DNA of 64,000 nt from contig JAZOMF010000075.1 in assembly GCA_045653805.1 (NCBI GenBank), positions 1-64,000 of the forward strand, in the 5' to 3' direction. The translations under genes and the position numbers were made by a program. The stretch's first letter is position 1, and each line of letters starts with the position of its first letter. Below, piece by piece: positions 17,324 to 25,095 of this stretch. The notes below the pieces were generated by a model that was given only the letters and a program-made list of their open reading frames with translations, was not told the DNA's origin and searched no databases. Source of the stretch: SVTX01 sp045653805 (GTDB taxonomy: Bacteria; Bacillota; Clostridia; Oscillospirales; CAG-272).

Positions 17324-18689
17324 TGTATGGGGCTGGGTGCTGCTTCTCGGCGTGCTGCTTGGAAGCCTGCTGGTCGGCAACATACTGAAAAAGGGACTTC
17401 CTTTCTTAAAGGATTCTCTTATCCCCACCTCTGTTATCGGCGGATCAATACTGCTTGTCATCGCCGCAATTTACAAGTGGATAACCGGAGAGGTCATGTT
17501 TGATGCCCCTATCTTCGACGGCAACGGAACGGCAACTCTCGAGGCAATTACATATCACGCACTGGCACTTGGATTTATAGCATCCGCCTTCAAAACAACA
17601 GGCGGAAGGCTAACAAAGCAAAGAGCTTCCGAGATATTTAATACCGGCGTTACAACCGTTTCAACCTATCTACTTCAAGGAAGCGTAGGACTTATAATAA
17701 CCATTGTGGCCGCATTTTTCGTTTCGGGATTTTTTCCCGCGGCGGGAGTTCTGTTGCCGTTCGGTTACGGACAGGGAACAGGTCAGGCGCTCAATTACGG
17801 TACGATCTACCAGAACGAATACGGATTTGATGGCGGCAAGAGCTTTGGACTTACAATAGCGGCACTTGGATTTCTCTCGGCCAGCATTGGCGGCGTAATT
17901 CACCTTATAATAATGAAAAGAAAAGGGCGTCTCAAGCCCTCGGGGCGCTCCGACGGTAGCCTACACTCCGAACAGATCGAATCCCAGCGCGAGATTCCTA
18001 TGCAGGAGAGTATAGATAAAATAACTATTCAGATGGCGCTAATCCTCGTTGCATATGCTATGGCATACGGATTGATGGTGTTAATATCTCTGCTGTTTCC
18101 TTCGCTTAAATCGATAATCTACGGCTTCAACTTCCTTATCGGCGTTTTGACCGCATCTATTGTAAAATGGATTCTTAACTTCCTTCGTGCAAAGCGCATA
18201 GTTAAGAAAAAATATACCAATAACTTCCTTATGACCCGAGTCAGCAACTTCTTCTTTGACCTTATGGTAGTTGCAGGCGTTGCCGCAATAAGACTTGATA
18301 TCCTTGAAAGCTATTGGGGAATAATACTTATTCTCGGACTTCTCGGAGCAATAGTTACTTATATCTACAATCGAATTGTGGCAAAAACACTCTTTGGCGA
18401 CTATGTTGAGGAGCAGTTTCTTACCATGTATGGAATGCTTACCGGCACAGCGAGTACAGGCATCATTCTTCTTCGTGAGATCGACGGCGATTTCAAAACT
18501 CCTGCATCGGACAATATGGTATACCAAAACTTCTTTGCAATAGTGCTGGGGCTTCCCATGATGTTTTTGGCAACGCTGGCGCCTACACATCCTTACCTTA
18601 CACTGGCAATATTTGTGTTGTTATTTACAGGAATGAACATACTGCTTTTCAGAAGCAAGATATTCAAAAAACGAAACAAAACAAAATAG
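17301..18689 (+). CDS. gltS: GltS-type sodium/glutamate symporter
   Basis: A 462-residue polytopic membrane protein with about 10-12 helices and the GltS-type re-entrant glycine-rich motif PFGYGQGTGQALNYG. GltS carriers import glutamate with sodium; the substrate here is by homology. The ATG lies inside the end of the acyltransferase gene with GGGGGAAG upstream, so the two are co-transcribed. It ends in TAG directly in front of a strong terminator, good evidence that TAG is a true stop in this genome. Confidence 0.87.
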   Translation: MENFWDSNVWGWVLLLGVLLGSLLVGNILKKGLPFLKDSLIPTSVIGGSILLVIAAIYKWITGEVMFDAPIFDGNGTATLEAITYHALALGFIASAFKTTGGRLTKQRASEIFNTGVTTVSTYLLQGSVGLIITIVAAFFVSGFFPAAGVLLPFGYGQGTGQALNYGTIYQNEYGFDGGKSFGLTIAALGFLSASIGGVIHLIIMKRKGRLKPSGRSDGSLHSEQIESQREIPMQESIDKITIQMALILVAYAMAYGLMVLISLLFPSLKSIIYGFNFLIGVLTASIVKWILNFLRAKRIVKKKYTNNFLMTRVSNFFFDLMVVAGVAAIRLDILESYWGIILILGLLGAIVTYIYNRIVAKTLFGDYVEEQFLTMYGMLTGTASTGIILLREIDGDFKTPASDNMVYQNFFAIVLGLPMMFLATLAPTHPYLTLAIFVLLFTGMNILLFRSKIFKKRNKTK

Positions 18690-18724
18690 CAAAAAGCCCA
18701 CCGTTGGTGGGCTTTTTGCTATTT
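18685..18724. terminator. Bidirectional terminator between gltS and mgtC-like gene
   Basis: A GC-centred stem (GCCCACC / GGTGGGC, loop GTT at 18703-18705) extended by AATAGCAAAAA / TTTTTGCTATT, giving T-rich tails on both strands. Confidence 0.92.
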
Positions 18725-18742
18725 ATACGATTTAAAAACCTA

Positions 18743-19483
18743 TTACGACATTTCCTCGATGTGGTGAATGTATTCGATAGAGCGGAGAGCTTCGATAATT
18801 TCGCTATGAGATTTATATTTCTTAAGCTCCTCACCCTGAATTGTGAGAGCAACAGAATATACGCTGAGCCCGGAATTAATATATGCAGGGTTAACCTCAA
18901 TATCATCTATTCTCATGCCAAGTCTACGAATTGTGGTAACAAAGCTCTGAAGATTCTCTTTGTTTTTAAGTTCAAGATGGATCTCGAAATGATTTGAACG
19001 ATTCTTAAAGAGACGTTCAAGTCTGGGGAAGCAGGACAGGCAGATCATCATAGCAATAAATGCGATGAGAGCAACGGTGTAGAAACCTGCACCACACAAA
19101 AGTCCAATAAAACCAACCGACCAAAGTCCTGCCGCAGTGGTAAGACCCTTAATCTGGCTCTTGGAGCTGAAAAGGATGGAGTTGGAGCTGAGAATAGCGA
19201 TACCAACGATAACTGCCGCGGAAATAAGGGGGAAAGCAACCTTAAATGTTGACATAAGGAACAAGTCGAGCAGCATACCCATTGTGGAAGCAAGGGATAC
19301 GAGCATAAAGGTACGGAGTCCTGCGGCGTGGCGCTTTGTGGAGCGCTCCCAACCGATAATAGCGGCGAAAAGAACCGACATAGCGATTCTGAGAAGAATA
19401 GACCAAAGATCAAGTCTGGAAGCCCACTCGCCGAGAAGCTCGCTTATGGGATCAGTTGCACTGAAAATTACATTAAAATCCAT
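18743..19483 (-). CDS. MgtC/SapB-family membrane protein
   Basis: A 246-residue protein with four to five N-terminal membrane helices carrying the MgtC signature (IIGWERSTKRHAAGLRTFML) and a C-terminal soluble ACT-like domain. MgtC proteins in pathogens help growth at low magnesium and modulate the F-type ATPase; in commensals the role is unclear. It lies 35 bases after the antiporter gene on the same strand, so the two are probably an ion-homeostasis operon. Confidence 0.88.
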   Translation of the reverse strand: MDFNVIFSATDPISELLGEWASRLDLWSILLRIAMSVLFAAIIGWERSTKRHAAGLRTFMLVSLASTMGMLLDLFLMSTFKVAFPLISAAVIVGIAILSSNSILFSSKSQIKGLTTAAGLWSVGFIGLLCGAGFYTVALIAFIAMMICLSCFPRLERLFKNRSNHFEIHLELKNKENLQSFVTTIRRLGMRIDDIEVNPAYINSGLSVYSVALTIQGEELKKYKSHSEIIEALRSIEYIHHIEEMS

Positions 19484-19518
19484 TTTAGATGAACACCTTT
19501 CTATGTAATAGTGAATGA

Positions 19519-20988
19519 TTAACGGCGGTTTCTAAACCGTCTGCGCTGAAGCTCGGAGAGAGCTTCATACTGCTCGTCAGCAGCCTCAATAAACGCTGCC
19601 TCCTCGGGAGACATTTCGTGTTTTTCGGGGGGAGGAAGTTCTTCACGTATCTTTTCGATTCTAGCAATAAGAATATCAACCTCGCTCTTTTTGTTGCCGT
19701 GCTCGTCAACCGTTTCAACGTGAGCCACATCCTCGATCTTGTTAGGTATTGCGCCCGCAAGGTGAAGTGCAGTATTGGCACTCGCAGGACCGATAAGCTC
19801 ATAAAGAATACCGGATGCAAGAATTATGGTATTGAGGTTTGCGCCATCAACACCGCCAATGGTTTCCTGCGCCATAGCCGCAAGACCAATCGTAACACCT
19901 GCCTGGGGAATAAGAGCAAGACCCAAGAAGTTTTTAGTTTCTTTGGGGCTCTTGGTAACGAGACCGCCAAGGAAAGCTCCGCCGTATTTACCAGCTATAC
20001 GGACAACAAAGTAAAGTATTGCCACTACAATGATCGGAACAGTGCCGCTGTTTCCGCTGACGGAGAAAAGAGCGTCGATCTTTAAGTTTGCACCTGAACG
20101 GACGAAGAACAAAAGCATTATAGGGGGGCTAAAATAGTTGAGCTGCTTATAAAGCTTATCATCGCCCGAAATGTTTATGTAAACCATTCCCATGGTCAAG
20201 CAGCCAAGAAGAGGGGAGACACCTAAAATAGCACATATACCGCAGAAGGTGAACAGCATACTGATAAGAATTATCAATCTGTTATCGGTGGTACGCTTCT
20301 TGGGCATAAGGAATTTTAAGAAGAAACCGAAGAATGCACCCATTATCATCAATCCGATATTGATAACTATGGGCATTATAACGTCGACAAAGTTAATTAC
20401 AACCGGTGTGTCACCCGCAGAAAGGAAGGGACCGGCAACAGATAACGCAATGCTAAATGCAATAAGACTCAAGACGTCGTCCAGTGCGATGACCTGGAGC
20501 ACTGTGTCGACGAAAGGACCACCCGCCTTGGACTGTCTGATGGTCATAGCGGTGGACGTAGGAGCAGTTGCAGCCGCAAGCGCCGATAGGATGATAGAAA
20601 ATCCTATGTTGAGTCTCAAAATAAAGAATGTGAGAACAAATATAACCAGCGCCGACGAAAGAGCTTCAAAAAGTGTTATCACCACTGTCTTAAGACCGTT
20701 TTTCTTCAAAGAAGACAGTTTAAAGAATTCTCCAACGCTGAAAGAAATAAATGCAAGTGCTATATCAGCCAGAAATCCGGTGCCTTGTATAACCTGTGTG
20801 GGCACAAGACCGAGAACAAAGGGACCTATCAAAATACCGGCAACGATATACGCCGTAACATTTGGGAGTCGCAAAAGCTTTGTAACTCTCGTAAGAGCAA
20901 AGCCCGCAAAGAGCATTATAGATACCGCAATTATTACCTTGGCGGTTTCACTTTCAATTCCCGCGTAAAAATTATTTAACACAGACAA
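19519..20988 (-). CDS. CPA2-family cation:proton antiporter
   Basis: A 489-residue membrane protein with about 12-13 helices. The ATAPTSTAM segment is the antiporter core equivalent of the unwound helix region; LRLPNVTAYIVAGILIGP near the N-terminus is typical of KefB/NapA-like exchangers. No TrkA-N domain is fused; instead a charged tail of about 80 residues follows. It probably exchanges Na+ or K+ for protons. The 265-base region upstream to 21253 holds the divergent promoters. Confidence 0.88.
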   Translation of the reverse strand: MSVLNNFYAGIESETAKVIIAVSIMLFAGFALTRVTKLLRLPNVTAYIVAGILIGPFVLGLVPTQVIQGTGFLADIALAFISFSVGEFFKLSSLKKNGLKTVVITLFEALSSALVIFVLTFFILRLNIGFSIILSALAAATAPTSTAMTIRQSKAGGPFVDTVLQVIALDDVLSLIAFSIALSVAGPFLSAGDTPVVINFVDVIMPIVINIGLMIMGAFFGFFLKFLMPKKRTTDNRLIILISMLFTFCGICAILGVSPLLGCLTMGMVYINISGDDKLYKQLNYFSPPIMLLFFVRSGANLKIDALFSVSGNSGTVPIIVVAILYFVVRIAGKYGGAFLGGLVTKSPKETKNFLGLALIPQAGVTIGLAAMAQETIGGVDGANLNTIILASGILYELIGPASANTALHLAGAIPNKIEDVAHVETVDEHGNKKSEVDILIARIEKIREELPPPEKHEMSPEEAAFIEAADEQYEALSELQRRRFRNRR

Positions 20989-21151
20989 GCCTCCTTTTCT
21001 GAGATGTAATAAAAAAATTAAAAAGACCCATTAAAACACACGGTAAGATCCATAATGTTCCAATACGTCTCAATTTCTCTGTACTTTTATATATTCTACT
21101 ACTAATTCTATATTTTGTCAATAGCTTTTATAAAAAAAGTTGAATTTTTGG

Positions 21152-21181
21152 TTGACAATATTTGAAAAACTGTGATATAAT
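21152..21181 (+). promoter_or_regulatory. Promoter of the Dabb/TPR/DUF4037 operon
   Basis: TTGACA (21152-21157) and TATAAT (21176-21181), spacer 18. Confidence 0.75.
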
Positions 21182-21253
21182 TAATAAAAAAATATAAATT
21201 GTCAATTTTGGGTGGTAAATTATTCAAATTTATCGCCGAAAGGGGTTTTAAAA

Positions 21254-21568
21254 ATGATAAGACACGTTATAATGTGGAAGTTTGCAGAGGAGTTTGACGG
21301 AATGAATAAAGAGGAAATAATTGATAAGATAACAGAGGATTTTATTCATCTGAAAAAAGTGATTCCTGAGATCAAATATATGAGCGTTGAGAGAGACGTT
21401 CTTAAAACCGAGCGTTCCTTTGATATGATATATGTCACCGAGTTCGAGTCGCTTGAGTCGCTTGAGGTTTATCGTGTTCATCCCGAACACGTTAAAGTTG
21501 CGCAATTTATCGGCAAGGTAAGATGCGCGCAAGCAGTTACGGATACCGTAAAGTCCGAGATAAAGTGA
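21254..21568 (+). CDS. Dabb (stress-responsive alpha/beta barrel) domain protein
   Basis: A 104-residue protein beginning MIRHVIMWKF, the hallmark of the dimeric Dabb ferredoxin-like fold, with the His-containing HPEHVKVAQFI near the end. I chose the ATG at 21254 because GAAAGGGG lies eight bases upstream; an in-frame GTG at 21212 would add an unrelated tail. The family is found in stress proteins and small cyclases, but catalysis cannot be read here. It is the first of three tightly packed genes. Confidence 0.85.
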   Translation: MIRHVIMWKFAEEFDGMNKEEIIDKITEDFIHLKKVIPEIKYMSVERDVLKTERSFDMIYVTEFESLESLEVYRVHPEHVKVAQFIGKVRCAQAVTDTVKSEIK

Positions 21569-21574
21569 GGTAAT

Positions 21575-22360
21575 ATGAACTACAACTTAAATTGCACAAG
21601 CTGCTCCAAGGAATCCTACAAAACTATACCGCTCAATCGAGTTTTTGATAAGCTGAACGAGCTCTTTTCTAAAAATGATCTTGAGGGCGTAGGCAGAGCG
21701 CTTGACTTTTGGGAAAATGAAGCCCGAAATTTGGGAGACCGGAGAGGTCTGTTGGAAATACTCAACGAAGAAATAGGCTATTTCAGAAGAACAGGCAACG
21801 AACAGAAAGCTTTCAAATCTATAAAAGAAGCCTTTGAGCTTATAGAAAAGCATGGTGTTGGCGACCCTATATCATCCGGCACTATATATCTGAACGGTGC
21901 AACAACTATGAAAGCTTTCGGTAAAGCGGATGCGTCCATGGTTTATTACGAGAAAGCAAAATCCATCTATGAGAGTCAACTTGATGCTAATGATTACAGA
22001 CTCGCGGCACTATACAACAATATTTCCTCTGCTCACAAGGATATTGGCGACTACATAAGCGCTGAAATCTCCTGCTTAAAGGCTATCGAAATTCTTAAAG
22101 ATAACGATGACTGCCTTGGCGAGATCGCCGTCAGCCTTATCAACTTGGCACACATCTACTATGACCAAGACCCTCTTGACGAGCGAATTTACGAAATAAT
22201 GGACAAGGCGTGGGAGCTTCTCACGTCGGATAAAAACGAACAGGACGGCGATTTTGCCTTTATCTGCTCCAAGTGCTATCCCTCGTTTGGATTTTTCGGA
22301 TATTTTGAAAAGGAAGCAGAGCTAAAGGCTCTCTCGGAGAAGATTTATGAAGGGAATTAA
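21575..22360 (+). CDS. TPR-repeat protein
   Basis: A 261-residue, wholly helical protein built of tetratricopeptide repeats (for example ALYNNISSAHKDIGDYISAE and SLINLAHIYYDQ). No signal peptide or enzymatic motif is visible, so it is likely a cytosolic adaptor. It begins six bases after the Dabb gene and overlaps the DUF4037 gene by 14 bases, which suggests that the TPR protein and the nucleotidyltransferase-fold protein act together. Confidence 0.8.
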   Translation: MNYNLNCTSCSKESYKTIPLNRVFDKLNELFSKNDLEGVGRALDFWENEARNLGDRRGLLEILNEEIGYFRRTGNEQKAFKSIKEAFELIEKHGVGDPISSGTIYLNGATTMKAFGKADASMVYYEKAKSIYESQLDANDYRLAALYNNISSAHKDIGDYISAEISCLKAIEILKDNDDCLGEIAVSLINLAHIYYDQDPLDERIYEIMDKAWELLTSDKNEQDGDFAFICSKCYPSFGFFGYFEKEAELKALSEKIYEGN

Positions 22361-23279
22361 GCTCTCTCGCGCCTATTTTGAGGAATACGGTAAGCCCATG
22401 CTGGAAAAGGACTTCACACAATATCTGGATAGAATTGCGGTAGGTCTTGTGGGGCACGGTTCAGAGTGCTTCGGCTTTGACGACGATATTTCTCTTGATC
22501 ACGATTTTGAGCCCGGATTTTGCCTCTGGCTCACCGAGGATGACGAAAAAGAATTCGGTTTTAAGCTCTTTCGCGCCTATTCCAAGCTACCCAAGGAATA
22601 TAATGGTATAAAATGCCTCGATAAAAGCGCCCTTGGTTCAAAAGAAAAGGGTGTGCATACCATTGGAGATTTTTATTCTGTCTACACTGGGCGAAAGGGC
22701 GCTCCGGAGTGCTGGCAAGATTGGCTCTATACGCCCTCGCACTATTTTGCAGAAGCTGCTAACGGCGAAGTATTCTGCGACCCTCTTGGGGAATTTACCC
22801 GTATCCGTGAGACAATTAAAAACGGCATGCCCGAGGACGTCCGCCGCAAGAAAATTGCATCCTGCGCCCTGCACATGGCTCAATCGGGTCAGTACAATTA
22901 TAAAAGATGCCTTGCTCACGGAGAGAACGCTTCTGCGCGACTCGCCCTTGATGAATTTGTTCGCAATGCCGCCGAACTGACTTTTCTGCTTGAAGGTCGC
23001 CACGCGCCCTATTATAAATGGATATTTCGCGCCATGAGAGAGCTGCCCCGCCTTTCTTCTATGGCAGATAGGCTTACAGCTCTGGCAACTCTGCCCTCGG
23101 ACGAAACCTTGAAGATCGAGCTTTTGATCGAGGAGATAAGTGTGGAATTTATCAATGAATTCAAGCGTCAGGGGATTACCGATGCGACCTGCACTTTCCT
23201 TGAATCTCACGCCTATTCTATCAACGATACTATCAAAAACCCCGAGATTCGCAATCTTCATATTTTCTATAAAAGCTAA
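22347..23279 (+). CDS. DUF4037 nucleotidyltransferase-fold protein
   Basis: A 310-residue protein. Residues about 33-55 read GHGSECFGFDDDISLDHDFE, matching the G-S-x-x-x-G-x-D-x-D pattern of the nucleotidyltransferase superfamily; a C-terminal helical DUF4037 domain follows. Relatives modify small molecules such as antibiotics or tRNA-like substrates, but this family's substrate is not established. It starts inside the end of the TPR gene. The start ATG at 22347 has the overlapping gene's AGAAGA upstream. Confidence 0.75.
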   Translation: MKGIKLSRAYFEEYGKPMLEKDFTQYLDRIAVGLVGHGSECFGFDDDISLDHDFEPGFCLWLTEDDEKEFGFKLFRAYSKLPKEYNGIKCLDKSALGSKEKGVHTIGDFYSVYTGRKGAPECWQDWLYTPSHYFAEAANGEVFCDPLGEFTRIRETIKNGMPEDVRRKKIASCALHMAQSGQYNYKRCLAHGENASARLALDEFVRNAAELTFLLEGRHAPYYKWIFRAMRELPRLSSMADRLTALATLPSDETLKIELLIEEISVEFINEFKRQGITDATCTFLESHAYSINDTIKNPEIRNLHIFYKS

Positions 23280-23285
23280 TGCAAA

Positions 23286-23320
23286 AAGGTCACATCGAGG
23301 CGATGTGACCTTAATTTTTT
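23286..23320. terminator. Bidirectional terminator, DUF4037 gene / mnmA
   Basis: AAGGTCACATCG (23286-23297) pairs with CGATGTGACCTT (23301-23312), loop AGG, T-rich on both sides. Confidence 0.92.
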
Positions 23321-24383
23321 ATTGAATTATTCCGCCGCCGACAACGTAATCTCCGTCGTACATAACCGCAGATTGCCCCGGAGCGGGCGCTCTCTGTGGA
23401 TCGTCAAAGGTGAGAGTTATCTCATCCTTGCCCGTAATCTCAGCGTATGCGGGACTTTCTGCGTGCCTGTATCTTATCTTTGCACAAACTCTGATCTTGC
23501 CCTCAAAGCTATCAAAGGGAATAAGATTTATCCCTTTAAGTACAACGGTTTTAGTGAATAGTTTGTCCTCATCTGCAAGTGTGACGGTATTGGTAGCGGC
23601 ATCCTTTTTCGTAACGAAAATGTGTCTGCCCATAGAAATTCCAAGTCCCTTACGCTGACCGATGGTGTAATGGATCACACCCTTATGCTTGCCGAGAATA
23701 TTGCCATCCTCGTCGATATAATTTCCCTCGGGATACTTCTCACCAACCTCTTTTTCAAGGAAAGCGGCGTAGTCGCCGTCGGGCACGAAGCAGATGTCCT
23801 GGCTATCGCTCTTGTGAGCAATAACAAAGCCCTTTTCCTCGCCCATTTTTCGTATCTCAGGCTTAGTCAAGCCACCGAGAGGGAGCACGGTGTGAGCGAG
23901 CTGATGCTGGGAGAGCGACCAAAGCATATAGGTCTGATCCTTCTTCTCGTCAGCCGCCTTTTTGAGCAGGTATCTGCCGTCATCACGACGCTCAACTCTC
24001 GCATAATGACCCGTTGCGATAAGCTCTGCGCCATTCTTGATCTCTGCATCTAAAAACGCGCCGAATTTCAAGAGCTTATTGCATACGATACAAGGGTTGG
24101 GGGTGCCTCCCGAATAGTAGGTGTCTATAAAATTACCAACCACGGTGGAGTGAAATTTATCCTCAAAATAATACACTCTATGCGCGATACCCAGCTTGTC
24201 GCAAACCGCCTTTGCATCGGCAATATCCTGCGCGGCAAGATCATTTCCGTTCTCGTCGATCTTCTTGCAAAGGCTCATGGTTGCACCGCTGATCTCATAG
24301 CCCTCCTCAAGAGCGATAAGAGCCGCCACGGCACTGTCGATTCCGCCGCTCATGGCAACGGTAAGTTTCTTTTTATCAGTCAT
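23319..24383 (-). CDS. mnmA: tRNA-specific 2-thiouridylase
   Basis: A 354-residue MnmA/TrmU. The ATP-pyrophosphatase loop SGGIDSAV is near the N-terminus; the catalytic cysteines lie in NPCIVCN and SQDICFV. It thiolates U34 of tRNA-Lys, Glu and Gln, using sulfur relayed from a cysteine desulfurase. I chose the ATG at 24383, preceded by AAGGAAAATT, over an upstream TTG. It follows trmL, another wobble-position modifier, with 11 bases between, so the pair forms a tRNA-34 modification operon. Confidence 0.95.
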   Translation of the reverse strand: MTDKKKLTVAMSGGIDSAVAALIALEEGYEISGATMSLCKKIDENGNDLAAQDIADAKAVCDKLGIAHRVYYFEDKFHSTVVGNFIDTYYSGGTPNPCIVCNKLLKFGAFLDAEIKNGAELIATGHYARVERRDDGRYLLKKAADEKKDQTYMLWSLSQHQLAHTVLPLGGLTKPEIRKMGEEKGFVIAHKSDSQDICFVPDGDYAAFLEKEVGEKYPEGNYIDEDGNILGKHKGVIHYTIGQRKGLGISMGRHIFVTKKDAATNTVTLADEDKLFTKTVVLKGINLIPFDSFEGKIRVCAKIRYRHAESPAYAEITGKDEITLTFDDPQRAPAPGQSAVMYDGDYVVGGGIIQ

Positions 24384-24394
24384 AATTTTCCTTA

Positions 24395-24892
24395 TTACCA
24401 ATTAAATTTTGTAAGCTCGCCTATCTCCTGCATACCCTCGAAATCTCTCTGGCGGAGTATCTCGTAGACCGCTATCGCCACCGAGTTTGAAAGGTTGAGA
24501 GAGCGAAGCTGATCTCTCATAGGGATTCGCACGCAAGTTTCAGGATTGGCGTAAAGCAACTCCTCCGGAAGACCGCGAGTCTCCTTGCCAAACATTATCC
24601 AAGCGTCATCGGGATAAGTAATATCCGAATACTTGTGTTTTGCCTTGGTAGAGAAATAATATACCGTTATATCGGGGTGCTTGGCAAAGAAATCCTCAAG
24701 CCCGTCGTAATAGGTGATATCAAGCTTGTCCCAGTAGTCAAGTCCCGCACGCTTGAGCTTGGCATTGTCTATCTCAAAGCCAAGAGGACGAATAAGGTGT
24801 AGCGACGCCCCGGTAGCGGCGCAGGTGCGCGCAATATTTCCTGTGTTCTGCGGAATTTCAGGCTCGCATAAAACTATATTGATGTGTGACAT
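24395..24892 (-). CDS. trmL: tRNA (cytidine/uridine-34) 2'-O-methyltransferase
   Basis: A SPOUT-fold methyltransferase of about 165 residues with the family start INIVLCEPEIPQNTGNIART, the FGKETRGLPE motif and the knot motif IPMRDQLRSLNLSNSVAI. It methylates the ribose of the wobble base in tRNA-Leu isoacceptors. GGAG lies eight bases before the ATG at 24892, which I prefer to ATGs at 24898 and 24913. It is the first gene of the trmL-mnmA operon. Confidence 0.93.
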   Translation of the reverse strand: MSHINIVLCEPEIPQNTGNIARTCAATGASLHLIRPLGFEIDNAKLKRAGLDYWDKLDITYYDGLEDFFAKHPDITVYYFSTKAKHKYSDITYPDDAWIMFGKETRGLPEELLYANPETCVRIPMRDQLRSLNLSNSVAIAVYEILRQRDFEGMQEIGELTKFNW

Positions 24893-24926
24893 CGTCATTT
24901 CTCCAAAAATCAAATTTACAACTTAA

Positions 24927-24955
24927 ATTATATATCAAATGCGACTTTTTTTCAA
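24927..24955 (-). promoter_or_regulatory. Promoter of trmL-mnmA
   Basis: Minus strand TTGAAA (24955-24950), spacer 17, TATAAT (24932-24927). Confidence 0.7.
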
Positions 24956-24983
24956 GTGTTTTTTGAAAATTTACAAATATAGG

Positions 24984-25012
24984 TTGCTTTAACATAAAAA
25001 TTATAGTATAAT
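24984..25012 (+). promoter_or_regulatory. Promoter of secA
   Basis: TTGCTT (24984-24989), spacer 17, TATAAT (25007-25012). Confidence 0.65.
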
Positions 25013-25095
25013 ATAATTTATAATGCAAAATTGCGCACAAATTAGATTGTACGCTCTATAAAATATCTTTTTGAATCGAAAGGATCATTTAAAAA

